The translations under genes and the position numbers were made by a program. 64,000 nt of DNA from Deltaproteobacteria bacterium (lineage in GTDB: Bacteria; Myxococcota_A; Polyangia; Polyangiales; JADJMO01). The notes under the pieces were generated by a model, which ran no database searches, was not told where the DNA came from, and saw nothing but the letters and a program-made list of their open reading frames with translations. Location: assembly GCA_025363655.1 (NCBI GenBank), contig JANYDK010000083.1:158717-222716 (forward strand), given 5' to 3'. Of this stretch, positions 1-9,139 are shown piece after piece; positions within the stretch are counted from its first letter, which is position 1, and each line of letters starts with the position of its first letter.

Positions 1-188
1 TCGGACCTTCGCGCAACGCCGACCGTGCATTCGTCGCGGGCGACGCTGCGCCGGCGCGCTCGAAGTCGGCTGCCCGGAAGAGCTCGGGGCGCATGCGGCT
101 CTTCGTCGCACTGACCCTCGCCGCCGGGCTCGCTGCGCTCGTCGCGTTGTTCGAGCACCGCCTCCTCGGCACGAGAGTAGGCGCGTAG
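1..188 (+). CDS. C-terminal end of a membrane protein (partial)
   Basis: The third frame is open from the window edge to a TAG at 186-188 and gives about 61 residues. It starts with a polar Ser/Arg/Ala-rich stretch and ends in one hydrophobic helix (LFVALTLAAGLAALVALF) followed by a short basic tail. This is the shape of a C-terminally anchored protein, like the FHA protein at 8000-8998, but the functional part lies outside the window. An internal ATG at 93 could begin a 31-residue peptide, which is less likely. The family cannot be named from this fragment. Confidence 0.5.
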   Translation, partial: GPSRNADRAFVAGDAAPARSKSAARKSSGRMRLFVALTLAAGLAALVALFEHRLLGTRVGA

Positions 189-307
189 GCCGACGAAGCG
201 CCTCGGTGAGGGTGACCCGAACCGGTCTGGAGCCGGGAGACGTGCGTTGTTCGCGCCGTCGCTAGCCGCGTATCCTCCGCTGAGGTCCTCTCGGGCCTGG
301 AGGGAAG

Positions 308-3300
308 ATGTCGGCTGCGGCGGGGGTACTCCTCGAATCGGGCGTTCGGTTGCGCGACCGCTACGAGATTCGCCGCACGCTCGGTAGGGGCGGGATGGGC
401 GTGGTCTACGAAGCCTTCGATCGCATGCGCGGCGCGCGGGTGGCGGTCAAGACCATGCGCGGCTTGAGCGCCGCAGACCTCTACCGGTTCAAGAAGGAGT
501 TTCGCGCACTCGCCGACGTCTCTCACCCAAACCTCGCCGCGCTCTACGAGCTCGAGACCGACGGGGACCTGACGTTCTTCACGATGGAGGTCATCGAGGG
601 GCGCGACTTCCTCGTCCACGTTACCCGACCGGGCGAGCGCGCAGTGGTCGAGGAGAGCGAGACCGCCGAGCCGACGCGACTGGAGACGCGGTGCGACCTG
701 ACTCGGCTCAGGGGGGCCCTCGCGCAGTTGGTCGATGGGGTGATTGCGCTGCATGCGAGCGGCAAGCTGCACCGCGATCTCAAGCCGACAAACGTACTGG
801 TGACGCCCGCGGGGCGGGTCGTCATCCTCGACTTCGGACTGGTCGCGGACGTCGGAGGTGGAGGCACGCAATCGCCGGAAGACGGCATCGTCGGTACTCC
901 CGAGTACATGTCGCCAGAGCAGGCGGCGTCGAACACGCTCACCGAAGCGAGCGACTGGTATGCGGTCGGTGTGATGCTCTACCAGGCGCTCACTGGCACG
1001 TTGCCATTCGTCGGCCTGCCCCTGAAGGTCCTCGTCGACAAGCAGCACGTCGAGCCGCCAGCTCCGCAGGAGCTGTGCGGCGGCGTGCCAGACGATCTGA
1101 ACCGACTTTGCACGGAGCTCCTCCACCGAGACCGCGAACTGCGACCCGTCGGCGCGGAGATTCGCCGGCGACTCGGCGGTCTCTCGGCGCCGGATCCCGG
1201 GGCAGCGTCGCGACCACCGCGGCCCGTGTCGCCGAGCACGCGCGGTGTCTTCTTCGGACGTGAGCGGCACATGGCGGCGCTGATGTCGTCGTTCGAGACG
1301 GCGCGTTCGGGGCGCGCGGCGGTGGCCTACGTTCATGGCACCTCGGGGATGGGTAAGAGCCTGCTCGCGCATCGATTTCTCGAGATGCTCGGGCGCGATG
1401 CCGTCGTGCTCTCGGGCCGTTGTTACGAGCGCGAGACCGTGCCCTACAAGGCCCTCGACGGCATCGTCGACGCGCTCAGCGAACACCTCCGAGGCCTCGA
1501 TCTGCGCGAGGTCGACGCGGTCCTTCCCGTGGAGGTCCGGGCGCTGGCGCGCCTCTTCCCCGTGCTCGACCGCGTCGCGGCGGTGGCGCGCTTTTCGCCG
1601 CGTCACCGCGAGATCGCCGATCTACAGGAGCTCCGCCGACGCGCCGCGCTGGCTCTCCGCGAGCTGCTCACGCGGCTCGCCGTGCGGCGGCCGCTGGTGC
1701 TCTGGGTCGACGATCTGCAGTGGGCGGACGTCGACAGCGCCGCGCTCATCGAGGAGCTGCTTCGACCACCGACGCCGCCGCCACTCCTTCTCATCGCGGG
1801 CTACCGTAGCGACGATGCGTCGTCGCCTTTCGTCACGGCGCTGCGGACGGTGCATGGTCCGGGCCTCCGTTCCGCCATCCGCGAGGAGATCGAGGTGGGG
1901 ACGCTCGAACACGGGGAGGCGCGCGAGCTCGCCCTCGCGCTCTTGCGCGCGGAGCTCTCCTCTGACGTGCATGCCGAAGCCATCGCGACGGAGTCACGAG
2001 GCAGTCCCTTCTTCGTCGATGCGCTCGCTCAACACCTGAACGCGGCGATCGCTAGCGAGCAGGCGCCCGCCGAGACGCCACGACTCGAGGAGGTGCTCAG
2101 CGAGCGTGTGCTCGCGCTGCCGCTGGACGCCCGTCGCCTGCTCGAGGTCGTCGCGGTTGCGGGCCAGCCGCTCTCGCGCGCGGTGGCGGCGATCGCAGTC
2201 GACCTGGAGGGAGAGCGCGAAATCGCCGCGCTCGCGCTCCTACGCGCCGTGAAGCTCGTCCGGACGACGCAGACGCGCGACCATCAGCAGGTCGCGACCT
2301 ATCACGATCAGATCCGCGAGACGGTCCTCCTGCGACTCGACGTCGCTTCGCGCCGGCGCATCCATCTCCGGCTCGCGGAGGCTCTCGTCGCCAGCGGCGC
2401 GGCCGATCCCGAGGCCCTCGTCGTTCACTTCGGCGAGGGCGGGGAGCAGACGAAAGCCGCCGAAGCCGCCGCACTCGCAGCTACCAAAGCGGTGGAGATG
2501 CTGGCGTTCGGCCGCGCCGTGACGTTGTGGCGTCGCGCCCTCGTGCTTCCGGGCATGCCGGTTCTAGCGCTGAGCGAGCTGCAGTCGAAGCTCGCCGAGG
2601 CGCTCACGAACGATGGACGTGATGCCGAGGCGGCCGAAATTCGACTGGAAATGGCCGCGCGAGCAGGGACGATCGACGGGCTCGAGCTGCGTCGGCGCGC
2701 GGCCGAACAGTTCCTCGTGAGCGGCCACTTCGATCGGGGGCACGCCCTGCTTCGCGCCGTGCTCGCGAGCGTGGGAGAGCGCTTTCCGAACTCGCCGCTC
2801 GCCGTCGTCTTTTGGCTGCTGGTGGCGCGGCTGCGCCTGCGCCTGCGAGGGCTCGCTTTTCGCGAAGTTCGTCCCGCCTCGCTCGACGGGATGACCCTCG
2901 TGCAGATCGACAGCCTCGGCTCCGCGGGGGCAGGTTTCGCGATGACCGACAACATTCGCGGCGCCTACTTCCAAACCAAGAACCTCTTGCTCGCGCTCGC
3001 AGCCGGCGACGTCCGACGCATCTCGCGCGCCCTCGCCCTCGAGGTCTGCTTCACGTCGGCGAGCGGATCCGCCAAGAAAGCGCGTACCCTCGCGCTCCTC
3101 GAAGCGGCCAAGCGCATCGCCGGGCGGGTCGGCGCGCCGGACTCGCTCGCGCTCGCCGATTTGGCTGATGGTTACGCGCACTACATGAACGGTGAATGGC
3201 GTGACGCGAAGGCGGCCTTCGTCTTGGCCGAAGGCCGATTCCGAGACGAGTGCATCGACGTCAACTGGCTGCTCAGCTCGACGCGCACGATGCTCTATCG

Positions 3301-4075
3301 GACGTTGGTCCTTCGCGGGGAGCTCGACGAGCTGGCTGGCTGCATGCCGCCAGTCCTCCGCACCGCCGTCGATCGTGGGGACGACTACGCCGTGCTGAAC
3401 TTTCGCGCGATCCCGATGACGATGATTCAGCTCGCGATGGACGAGCCGGAGGCGGCCCTCGAGAACATCAGGCTGATGCAGGAGATGCTCCCCCGTGGGG
3501 TCTTCCACATTCAACACTACTACGTGCTCATGGCGGCGCTCGATCTCGACATCTACGCGGGCGAGCCCCGACGCGGACTCGAACGACTTTGCGCGACGAC
3601 AGCCGCGATGAGGCGCTCGCTTCTCCTGAGGGTCGAGACCGTTCGCGTCCTGATGCTCGATCAGCGCGGGCGGTGCGCGCTTGCGGCCGCTGCTGCGACG
3701 GCCGCGGTTCCTCCTCCAGAGCCGATGGCGCTGATGGCGATCGCGAGGGCGGATGCAGCGGCAATTGGGCGGGTCGACAGCCCGTGGGCGCGTGCGCTCG
3801 CCACGACGCTCGGGGCGTGCCTCCGGGCCGCCTCCGGGGATCGTTCCGAGACCATCGCCGAGCTGGCGCACGCATGGAATGCGCTCGGCGCCGCCGACAT
3901 GTTCCTTCGTGCCGCTGCGGTGCGCCGGCGTCTCGGGCAGCTCGTCGGCGGGGAGGCGGGGGCGCTGCACGTCGAGGAGGCAGAGGGCGAGATGCAGCGG
4001 CTCGGCGTGCGAAACAAGGAGGCCATGACACGCCTCTACGCGCCTGGGGTGGAGGGCTTGCTCGCAAGAACCTAG
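308..4075 (+). CDS. Serine/threonine protein kinase fused to an AAA ATPase and helical repeats
   Basis: A 1255-aa protein. The kinase domain covers about residues 19-290: glycine loop GRGGMG at 26-31, VAVK with Lys48, HRDLKP at 155-160, DFG at 175-177 and the activation segment GTPEYMSPEQA at 196-206, so it should be catalytically active. A second module begins near 315 with Walker A GTSGMGKS (344-351) and Walker B LVLWVDD (463-469), as in PknK/LuxR-like AAA proteins. The rest is Ala/Leu-rich helical, probably TPR-like. There is no transmembrane helix, so it is likely a cytosolic sensor kinase; the ligand is unknown. The start follows a GGAGGGAAG ribosome site. It ends tail-to-tail with its paralogue at 4072-7884, sharing CTAG. 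Confidence 0.93.
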   Translation: MSAAAGVLLESGVRLRDRYEIRRTLGRGGMGVVYEAFDRMRGARVAVKTMRGLSAADLYRFKKEFRALADVSHPNLAALYELETDGDLTFFTMEVIEGRDFLVHVTRPGERAVVEESETAEPTRLETRCDLTRLRGALAQLVDGVIALHASGKLHRDLKPTNVLVTPAGRVVILDFGLVADVGGGGTQSPEDGIVGTPEYMSPEQAASNTLTEASDWYAVGVMLYQALTGTLPFVGLPLKVLVDKQHVEPPAPQELCGGVPDDLNRLCTELLHRDRELRPVGAEIRRRLGGLSAPDPGAASRPPRPVSPSTRGVFFGRERHMAALMSSFETARSGRAAVAYVHGTSGMGKSLLAHRFLEMLGRDAVVLSGRCYERETVPYKALDGIVDALSEHLRGLDLREVDAVLPVEVRALARLFPVLDRVAAVARFSPRHREIADLQELRRRAALALRELLTRLAVRRPLVLWVDDLQWADVDSAALIEELLRPPTPPPLLLIAGYRSDDASSPFVTALRTVHGPGLRSAIREEIEVGTLEHGEARELALALLRAELSSDVHAEAIATESRGSPFFVDALAQHLNAAIASEQAPAETPRLEEVLSERVLALPLDARRLLEVVAVAGQPLSRAVAAIAVDLEGEREIAALALLRAVKLVRTTQTRDHQQVATYHDQIRETVLLRLDVASRRRIHLRLAEALVASGAADPEALVVHFGEGGEQTKAAEAAALAATKAVEMLAFGRAVTLWRRALVLPGMPVLALSELQSKLAEALTNDGRDAEAAEIRLEMAARAGTIDGLELRRRAAEQFLVSGHFDRGHALLRAVLASVGERFPNSPLAVVFWLLVARLRLRLRGLAFREVRPASLDGMTLVQIDSLGSAGAGFAMTDNIRGAYFQTKNLLLALAAGDVRRISRALALEVCFTSASGSAKKARTLALLEAAKRIAGRVGAPDSLALADLADGYAHYMNGEWRDAKAAFVLAEGRFRDECIDVNWLLSSTRTMLYRTLVLRGELDELAGCMPPVLRTAVDRGDDYAVLNFRAIPMTMIQLAMDEPEAALENIRLMQEMLPRGVFHIQHYYVLMAALDLDIYAGEPRRGLERLCATTAAMRRSLLLRVETVRVLMLDQRGRCALAAAAATAAVPPPEPMALMAIARADAAAIGRVDSPWARALATTLGACLRAASGDRSETIAELAHAWNALGAADMFLRAAAVRRRLGQLVGGEAGALHVEEAEGEMQRLGVRNKEAMTRLYAPGVEGLLART

Positions 4076-7000
4076 CGCTGGACGGCGGCGAATCCTGGCG
4101 CCAGCATCGAGCAATACGCCGTCGGGACCTGCACGCCCTCGCTCTGCATCTTCTCGTCGGCCGCATCGATGAGCGCACGTCCCTCGACGTTTCCGAGCGC
4201 CTCGCCTCGCCGGCGCCGTGCGGCAGCCGCCCAGAGTGCCATGTCGCTCACGTCGAGGTCTTCGATCGCGAGGGAGAGGCCGGCGAGGCATCGAGCTCGA
4301 GCTTCTCGACGTGAGTGCACTGCCGCTTCGATCAATCGAGCGAGCCCGTTGGACCAAGGCAGCCGCTCGTCGAGCATTCTCTGCGCGTCGCGGAGGGCCG
4401 AGGCGAGGAGCTCGTCCGCCTCGCCGCCGCGGGCCTCCTCGGCGGCGACTGCGGCAAGTGCCGCTCGCGCGCGCAGATGTGCGACCTGGAGGCGTACGAA
4501 CTGGATGCGATGCAAATGGGCGCGGCGCATGGCTGGCCAGCGCTCGTTGATGAGCGCGTACGCCGCCAGTCCGTGTCCCCGATAGAGTGCGATGTGCACC
4601 CGGGCGATCAGCTCGTAGTACTGCTGAAGCTGCTGGTCGGGCGTGCCCCAAGCGGCCATCGCCTCGTCGAGCTCCTGCTCGGCCCGGGCCGAATCGTCGG
4701 CTGCCAGCCAGACGGCGTTGATGAGGCCGATGCGGATGTTGGTGAGGAGATAGAGATCGCCGCGCACCCGAGCCTCCTGCGTGAGCGCGGGGAGTCGTCG
4801 CGCGAGGAGGGCCATCTCGCCGAGCTGGAAGAGCGACTGCAGCGCGAACATGTCGACGCTCGCCAGCTCGTAGGTGGCTCCGGCACAATGATCTCGGAAG
4901 AGGGCTACCGCGCGATCGCAGTGTTCGAGTGACGCGCGGAAGCGGCCTTCCAGGTAGCCGCGAATTCCTTCCGCGCTGTCGACCCACGCGTAGCAATACG
5001 GGCTGTCGACCTGCCTGGCGAGCTCGCGCGCCGCGCGGAGCAGCTGCTCGGTGCGCGCTCGTGCGGGGACGCCACCGAGACCGGACGAGGTCGCCTCGAG
5101 AGCGATGCCTCGCGCAACGCGGGTCGGATCACCGATGCGTAGCGCGCGCAGTAGGTGCCTGCGCTGATAGAGCTTGGCGAGCACGGGACGGACCATCCCC
5201 AGCGTCAGGCCGACCGACCAAAGGAGGTCGACCCTCATGAGGTCCTTGCCCGTCAGCTCGGTGCCGTCCCGCACGGTGAAGCGCAGACCGCGCAGTCGGA
5301 GCCGGAGGCCGTGGAACACTAGGGAAACGAGGATCAGCAGCGACGAGGTGCGCAGCCGCGCTCCGACTGCCGTGAGGACGTCGTCGATGAGACGCATCCC
5401 CTGGCCGATGCGTCCGCTTCGCATCAGCTGCTCCGCAGCTCGGCGGCGTAGTTCGAGGGCGCTCCCCTTCGACGCATCTGATGCGGCGGCGAGATAGGCG
5501 TCGGCCGCCTCACCGCCGCGACCGGCGTTCGCGAGCGCGTCACCGAGCTTCCACTGGAGATCGCGGCGGTTCTCGGTGGAGACGCCGGGCAGAGCCAGGG
5601 CCCCACGCCAGAGCGCGGCCGCGCGCTCGAAGGCGAGCGCGTCGACGGCCTTGGCGGCTGCGATGGCGGCGAATTCTGCTGCTCGCCGCGCCTCGCCGGC
5701 CTCACCGAAGTGGACGAAGAGAGCCTCCGGGTCGGCGTGGCCCGCCGCGACGAGGGCGAGCGCCACCCGAAGGTGCAGTCGCTTACGCGCCGCCTCGTCG
5801 AGCCGAGAGACCACCGTCTCGCGAATCCGATCGTGGTACGTCTCGACGTCGTAGCGGTTGGCGGCGTGCATCGATCTCACGAGTCGACTCGCGCGCAGCA
5901 CCGCGAGGGCGGTGACTTCACGCTCCCCTTCGAGCTCGGCAGCGGCGGCGGCGACCTTGCGCTCGAGGGGCTGCCCTGCGATGGCGACGATCTCGAGCAG
6001 GCGATGCGCGTCGTCCGGAAGCGTCGTCACCTGCTCGAAGAGCACGTCGTCGAGTCGCAGCGTGCCGCCGACGTCCTTGCCTTGTCCGACGTGGCGCACG
6101 AGCTCGTCGACGAACAAGGGGTTACCGCATGACTCTCTGGCGATCACCCTCGCGATTGCGCGCAAGGCCTCGCCAGTGCCGAGCTGAGCGGCGGCGAGGG
6201 CTTCGGCTTCGTCGAGCTCGAGGGGCCCGACGACGATCTCGCGCACCTCGGCTCCACCTCGATCACGGGCGCCACGCAGCTCGGCGATGATCGCCGCGGA
6301 GGCGTCTTCGCTGCGGTAGCTCAGGAGCATGAGCATGCGGGGAGGCGTCGGCGGCCTCAGCAGCTCGCGAATCAGTGCGGCGCTGTCGACGTCTCCCCAT
6401 TGCAGATCGTCGATCCAGAGCACCAGAGGTCTTCGCACCGCCATGCGCGCCAGCAGCTCGCGCAAGGCGTTGGCCGCACGGCTGCGGAGCTCCTGCGGAT
6501 CGGGAATGGCATACGCGAGCAAGGGCGCGCTCGCGATCGCCTCGACGCGATTGAGCACTGGGAACAGTCGCGTGAGGGCGTGGATCTCGAGCGGCAGCAC
6601 GGCTTCGACGGCGTGTCGCTGCAGGCGCCGTAGGTGGCGACTGAGCGCGTCGACGATGCTGTCGAGGGCCTTGTAGGGGACAGACTCGCGCTCGTAACAA
6701 CGGCCAGAGAGCACGACGGCGTCGCGCCCGAGCATCTCGAGAAATCGTCGCACGAGCAGGCTCTTGCCCATCCCAGAGCTGCCGTGCACGTGTGTGATGA
6801 CGGGAGTTCCCTCGAGCGTCGCCGCGTACGCCTCGGCGAGCGCGGTCATGTGCCCCTCGCGCCCGACGAAGGTGGTGGCGAGGCTGGGCATCGTCGACGC
6901 GGGGTGGCGTGGCGTCGTCGGTCGCGCGGCCGGAAGTCCGCCCAGGCGCTCGCGGAGCCTTTCGGCTCCTGGGCGCCGCTTCGGATCGCGTTGGAGTAGC

Positions 7001-7884
7001 TCCATGCAGAGCGCGTCGAGGTCGTCGGGCACGCCGTCAACGAGCTCGCGGGGTCGCGGCGGATCGAAGCGCTGTTTGTCGATGATGATCTTGAGAGGCG
7101 GCCCCGTGAAAGGAACCGCACCTACCAGTGCTTCGTAGAGCATGACGCCGATGCTGTACCAGTCACTCGCCTCGCTGAGCTGGGCGACCGCAGCCTGCTC
7201 GGGCGACATGTATTCGGGCGTGCCGACGATGTTCTGATCGAGCGTCTCGAGCCCGTCCCTCGCGAGACTCGAGACGAGGCCGAAATCGAGGACGACCACC
7301 CGCGCTTCGGCGGTGACGAGGACGTTGGAGGGTTTGAGATCACGGTGGAGCTTCCTGCACGCGTGCAGCGCCGAGACCCCCTCGACGAGCTGCAGGAGCG
7401 CTGGGCGCAGACGGTTCAGCTCACAGGTGAGGACGCCCGACACGGCAGCAGGGGGCGCGCGAGGAGTGCTGGCCCGGGAAAGCTGGGAGTTCTCCGTCGA
7501 GATCGTGTCCTCGGTCGGGCTCACAGCGAGCGGCGTCCGCGAGACGAAGCGAAAGAAGTCGTGGCCCTCGACGTACTCCATGGTGAAGAACGCGCCGTCA
7601 CCCTCCGATTCGAGCTCGTGCAGCGAGGCGAGGTTCCGGTGAGTCACGTCGACCAGCGCCCTGAACTCGTTCTTGAAGCGAAAGAGTCCGGCGGCGTCGA
7701 GGATGCGGATGGTCTTCAGCGCCACCCGGGCGCCGCGCACCCGATCGAACGCCTCGTAGACGACGCCCATGCCACCCTCGCCGAGCGTGCGTCGAATCTC
7801 GTAACGCTCGCGCAGTACGGCGCCTGGGTTCAGCCGGCCGACGCCGAAGGCGGGCCTGCGTTTCGCCGCGTGGCCGTCGCTCAC
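4072..7884 (-). CDS. Serine/threonine protein kinase fused to an AAA ATPase, paralogue of the 308-4075 gene
   Basis: About 1270 aa from a GTG at 7884 (V-S-D-G-H). The frame is open further upstream into the FHA gene, but homology to the neighbouring paralogue begins only at about residue 22 (RERYEIRRTLGEGGMG), so the long extension was dropped. Kinase motifs are intact: VALK, HRDLKPSN, DFGLV, GTPEYMSPEQA. A Ser/Thr/Pro-rich insert (SPTEDTIS...) interrupts the kinase N-lobe region. The AAA module has Walker A GSSGMGKS and Walker B LVLWIDD, followed by a long helical tail. It matches the 308-4075 product along its whole length and in order, which suggests an inverted duplication. It probably acts in the cytosol; the signal is unknown. 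Confidence 0.9.
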   Translation of the reverse strand: MSDGHAAKRRPAFGVGRLNPGAVLRERYEIRRTLGEGGMGVVYEAFDRVRGARVALKTIRILDAAGLFRFKNEFRALVDVTHRNLASLHELESEGDGAFFTMEYVEGHDFFRFVSRTPLAVSPTEDTISTENSQLSRASTPRAPPAAVSGVLTCELNRLRPALLQLVEGVSALHACRKLHRDLKPSNVLVTAEARVVVLDFGLVSSLARDGLETLDQNIVGTPEYMSPEQAAVAQLSEASDWYSIGVMLYEALVGAVPFTGPPLKIIIDKQRFDPPRPRELVDGVPDDLDALCMELLQRDPKRRPGAERLRERLGGLPAARPTTPRHPASTMPSLATTFVGREGHMTALAEAYAATLEGTPVITHVHGSSGMGKSLLVRRFLEMLGRDAVVLSGRCYERESVPYKALDSIVDALSRHLRRLQRHAVEAVLPLEIHALTRLFPVLNRVEAIASAPLLAYAIPDPQELRSRAANALRELLARMAVRRPLVLWIDDLQWGDVDSAALIRELLRPPTPPRMLMLLSYRSEDASAAIIAELRGARDRGGAEVREIVVGPLELDEAEALAAAQLGTGEALRAIARVIARESCGNPLFVDELVRHVGQGKDVGGTLRLDDVLFEQVTTLPDDAHRLLEIVAIAGQPLERKVAAAAAELEGEREVTALAVLRASRLVRSMHAANRYDVETYHDRIRETVVSRLDEAARKRLHLRVALALVAAGHADPEALFVHFGEAGEARRAAEFAAIAAAKAVDALAFERAAALWRGALALPGVSTENRRDLQWKLGDALANAGRGGEAADAYLAAASDASKGSALELRRRAAEQLMRSGRIGQGMRLIDDVLTAVGARLRTSSLLILVSLVFHGLRLRLRGLRFTVRDGTELTGKDLMRVDLLWSVGLTLGMVRPVLAKLYQRRHLLRALRIGDPTRVARGIALEATSSGLGGVPARARTEQLLRAARELARQVDSPYCYAWVDSAEGIRGYLEGRFRASLEHCDRAVALFRDHCAGATYELASVDMFALQSLFQLGEMALLARRLPALTQEARVRGDLYLLTNIRIGLINAVWLAADDSARAEQELDEAMAAWGTPDQQLQQYYELIARVHIALYRGHGLAAYALINERWPAMRRAHLHRIQFVRLQVAHLRARAALAAVAAEEARGGEADELLASALRDAQRMLDERLPWSNGLARLIEAAVHSRREARARCLAGLSLAIEDLDVSDMALWAAAARRRRGEALGNVEGRALIDAADEKMQSEGVQVPTAYCSMLAPGFAAVQR

Positions 7885-7999
7885 GTCGGCCGCGTGCCGA
7901 GGGCCGGGGCCTCGCGCCGTGATGCTGCTCGTGCCAGAACCAACTCCGCCTCCGCCGCGCGATTCTAACAGAGCGCGCGTCGTGGGTCCTACCCGGGAG

Positions 8000-8998
8000 C
8001 TAGCGGCGCAGTAGCCACCAGAGGCCAGCCGCCGAACCGGCGAGGACCACGAGGCCGAGGATGAGCGCCACGACCTCGAACGCCACCGTCGCGCCGCGCC
8101 AATTTTTCCGGCGCTCCGGCATTGGTCCGCGGACGAGGCCGCTGCGCACGCTCGGGAACTGAGCTTCGACGACCGCCGCGGCGGAGGGAGGCGAGGGCAC
8201 CTCGGAGGCGGGCGCGACGGGCGGTGGCTCGGCTGGGGGAGGAGGCTCTGCCGGCGCGACTTTTTCATCGACACCTTCGGCGCTGGCATCGAGCGCGCGC
8301 GCGAGCGGATCGTCGAGCTCGAGGATGGTCGAAGCGAGCTCGAGTCGCCCACGGTCGAACCACACGAGGGAGGCGCCGACCTCGACCGGTTTTCCGTCGA
8401 GCGTCGCCGGTACGCGGCCGTCGCGACGCGTGACCTTGGTGCGCGTGCCTTCAACCTGGATTTCGAGGCTGATCGGCGGCACCCCGCGATCGGTGAGGCG
8501 GAGCGCGCAGCGTGGATCACGGCCGACGGTGCGAGGCTGACCGACGTGGAGAGCGAGCGAGGCTCCGGCGTCGACGCCGGAGACGACGACGACCTTGACC
8601 GAGGCGGTCTCTCCGAGCTGGCGAGCGACGATCGCCATCGCCAGCTCGCGCGTCGCGTGCGGGTTGGTCGGCACCGCGGCGCCGAGACGCACCGTCAGGT
8701 GCATGCGTCCGAGGGCGAGCTCGTCACCGGTCCGAAGCTGCCGTGGAACCTGGGGCGTCAGCCTCTCGCCGTTGAGTCGCGTGCCGTTGGTCGAGCCCTC
8801 GTCGAGCACGGAATAGCCGGCGCCGCTCGCGCGAATCGACGCGTGCCGCGTGCTCACCGAGGGGTCGGGGAGGCGCAGATCGCACGACTCGCTCCGACCG
8901 AGGACGATGCGCGGCGCGTCGAAGACGAGCGGCGGAAGCTCGGCATCGGTGGGGGTGCTGGCTCCGGCGAGGCGCCGGACGACGAGGGTGACGGGCAC
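8000..8998 (-). CDS. FHA-domain membrane protein
   Basis: 332 aa from a GTG at 8998. An N-terminal FHA domain (about residues 30-105) shows the phosphothreonine-binding pattern: GRSESCDLRLP, then S-x-x-H (STRHASI), then STNGTRLNG. A second, weaker FHA-like copy (VGRDPRCALRL) follows at about 150-225 but lacks the SxxH element. A Pro/Ala linker leads to one C-terminal helix (VALILGLVVLAGSAAGLWWLL) with an RR end, so it is probably tail-anchored in the inner membrane with FHA domains facing the cytosol. It lies just upstream of a kinase on the same strand; reading phosphothreonines made by that kinase is a reasonable inference. No clear ribosome site precedes the GTG. Confidence 0.85.
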   Translation of the reverse strand: MPVTLVVRRLAGASTPTDAELPPLVFDAPRIVLGRSESCDLRLPDPSVSTRHASIRASGAGYSVLDEGSTNGTRLNGERLTPQVPRQLRTGDELALGRMHLTVRLGAAVPTNPHATRELAMAIVARQLGETASVKVVVVSGVDAGASLALHVGQPRTVGRDPRCALRLTDRGVPPISLEIQVEGTRTKVTRRDGRVPATLDGKPVEVGASLVWFDRGRLELASTILELDDPLARALDASAEGVDEKVAPAEPPPPAEPPPVAPASEVPSPPSAAAVVEAQFPSVRSGLVRGPMPERRKNWRGATVAFEVVALILGLVVLAGSAAGLWWLLRR

Positions 8999-9139
8999 GT
9001 GAGAGCAGATTCTTTCTCACGCCGGGGGAGGCGTCGCAACTTGGATACTTTCTTGGCCCCGTGCTTCCACGCTCGATATGGCGCGGATGAGGATATCGAG
9101 CGGTGTCGCCGATCTCCGGAAGGACCAGGGAGACCGATC

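Noticed and set aside
2564..4996. 810-codon minus-strand open frame
   Set aside because: It is a shadow across the two kinase genes with an Arg/Gly-rich translation and no domain.
7885..8520. Long N-terminal extension of the second kinase
   Set aside because: It overlaps the FHA gene on the same strand in another frame, has basic low-complexity content, and the paralogue shows that homology begins near 7884.
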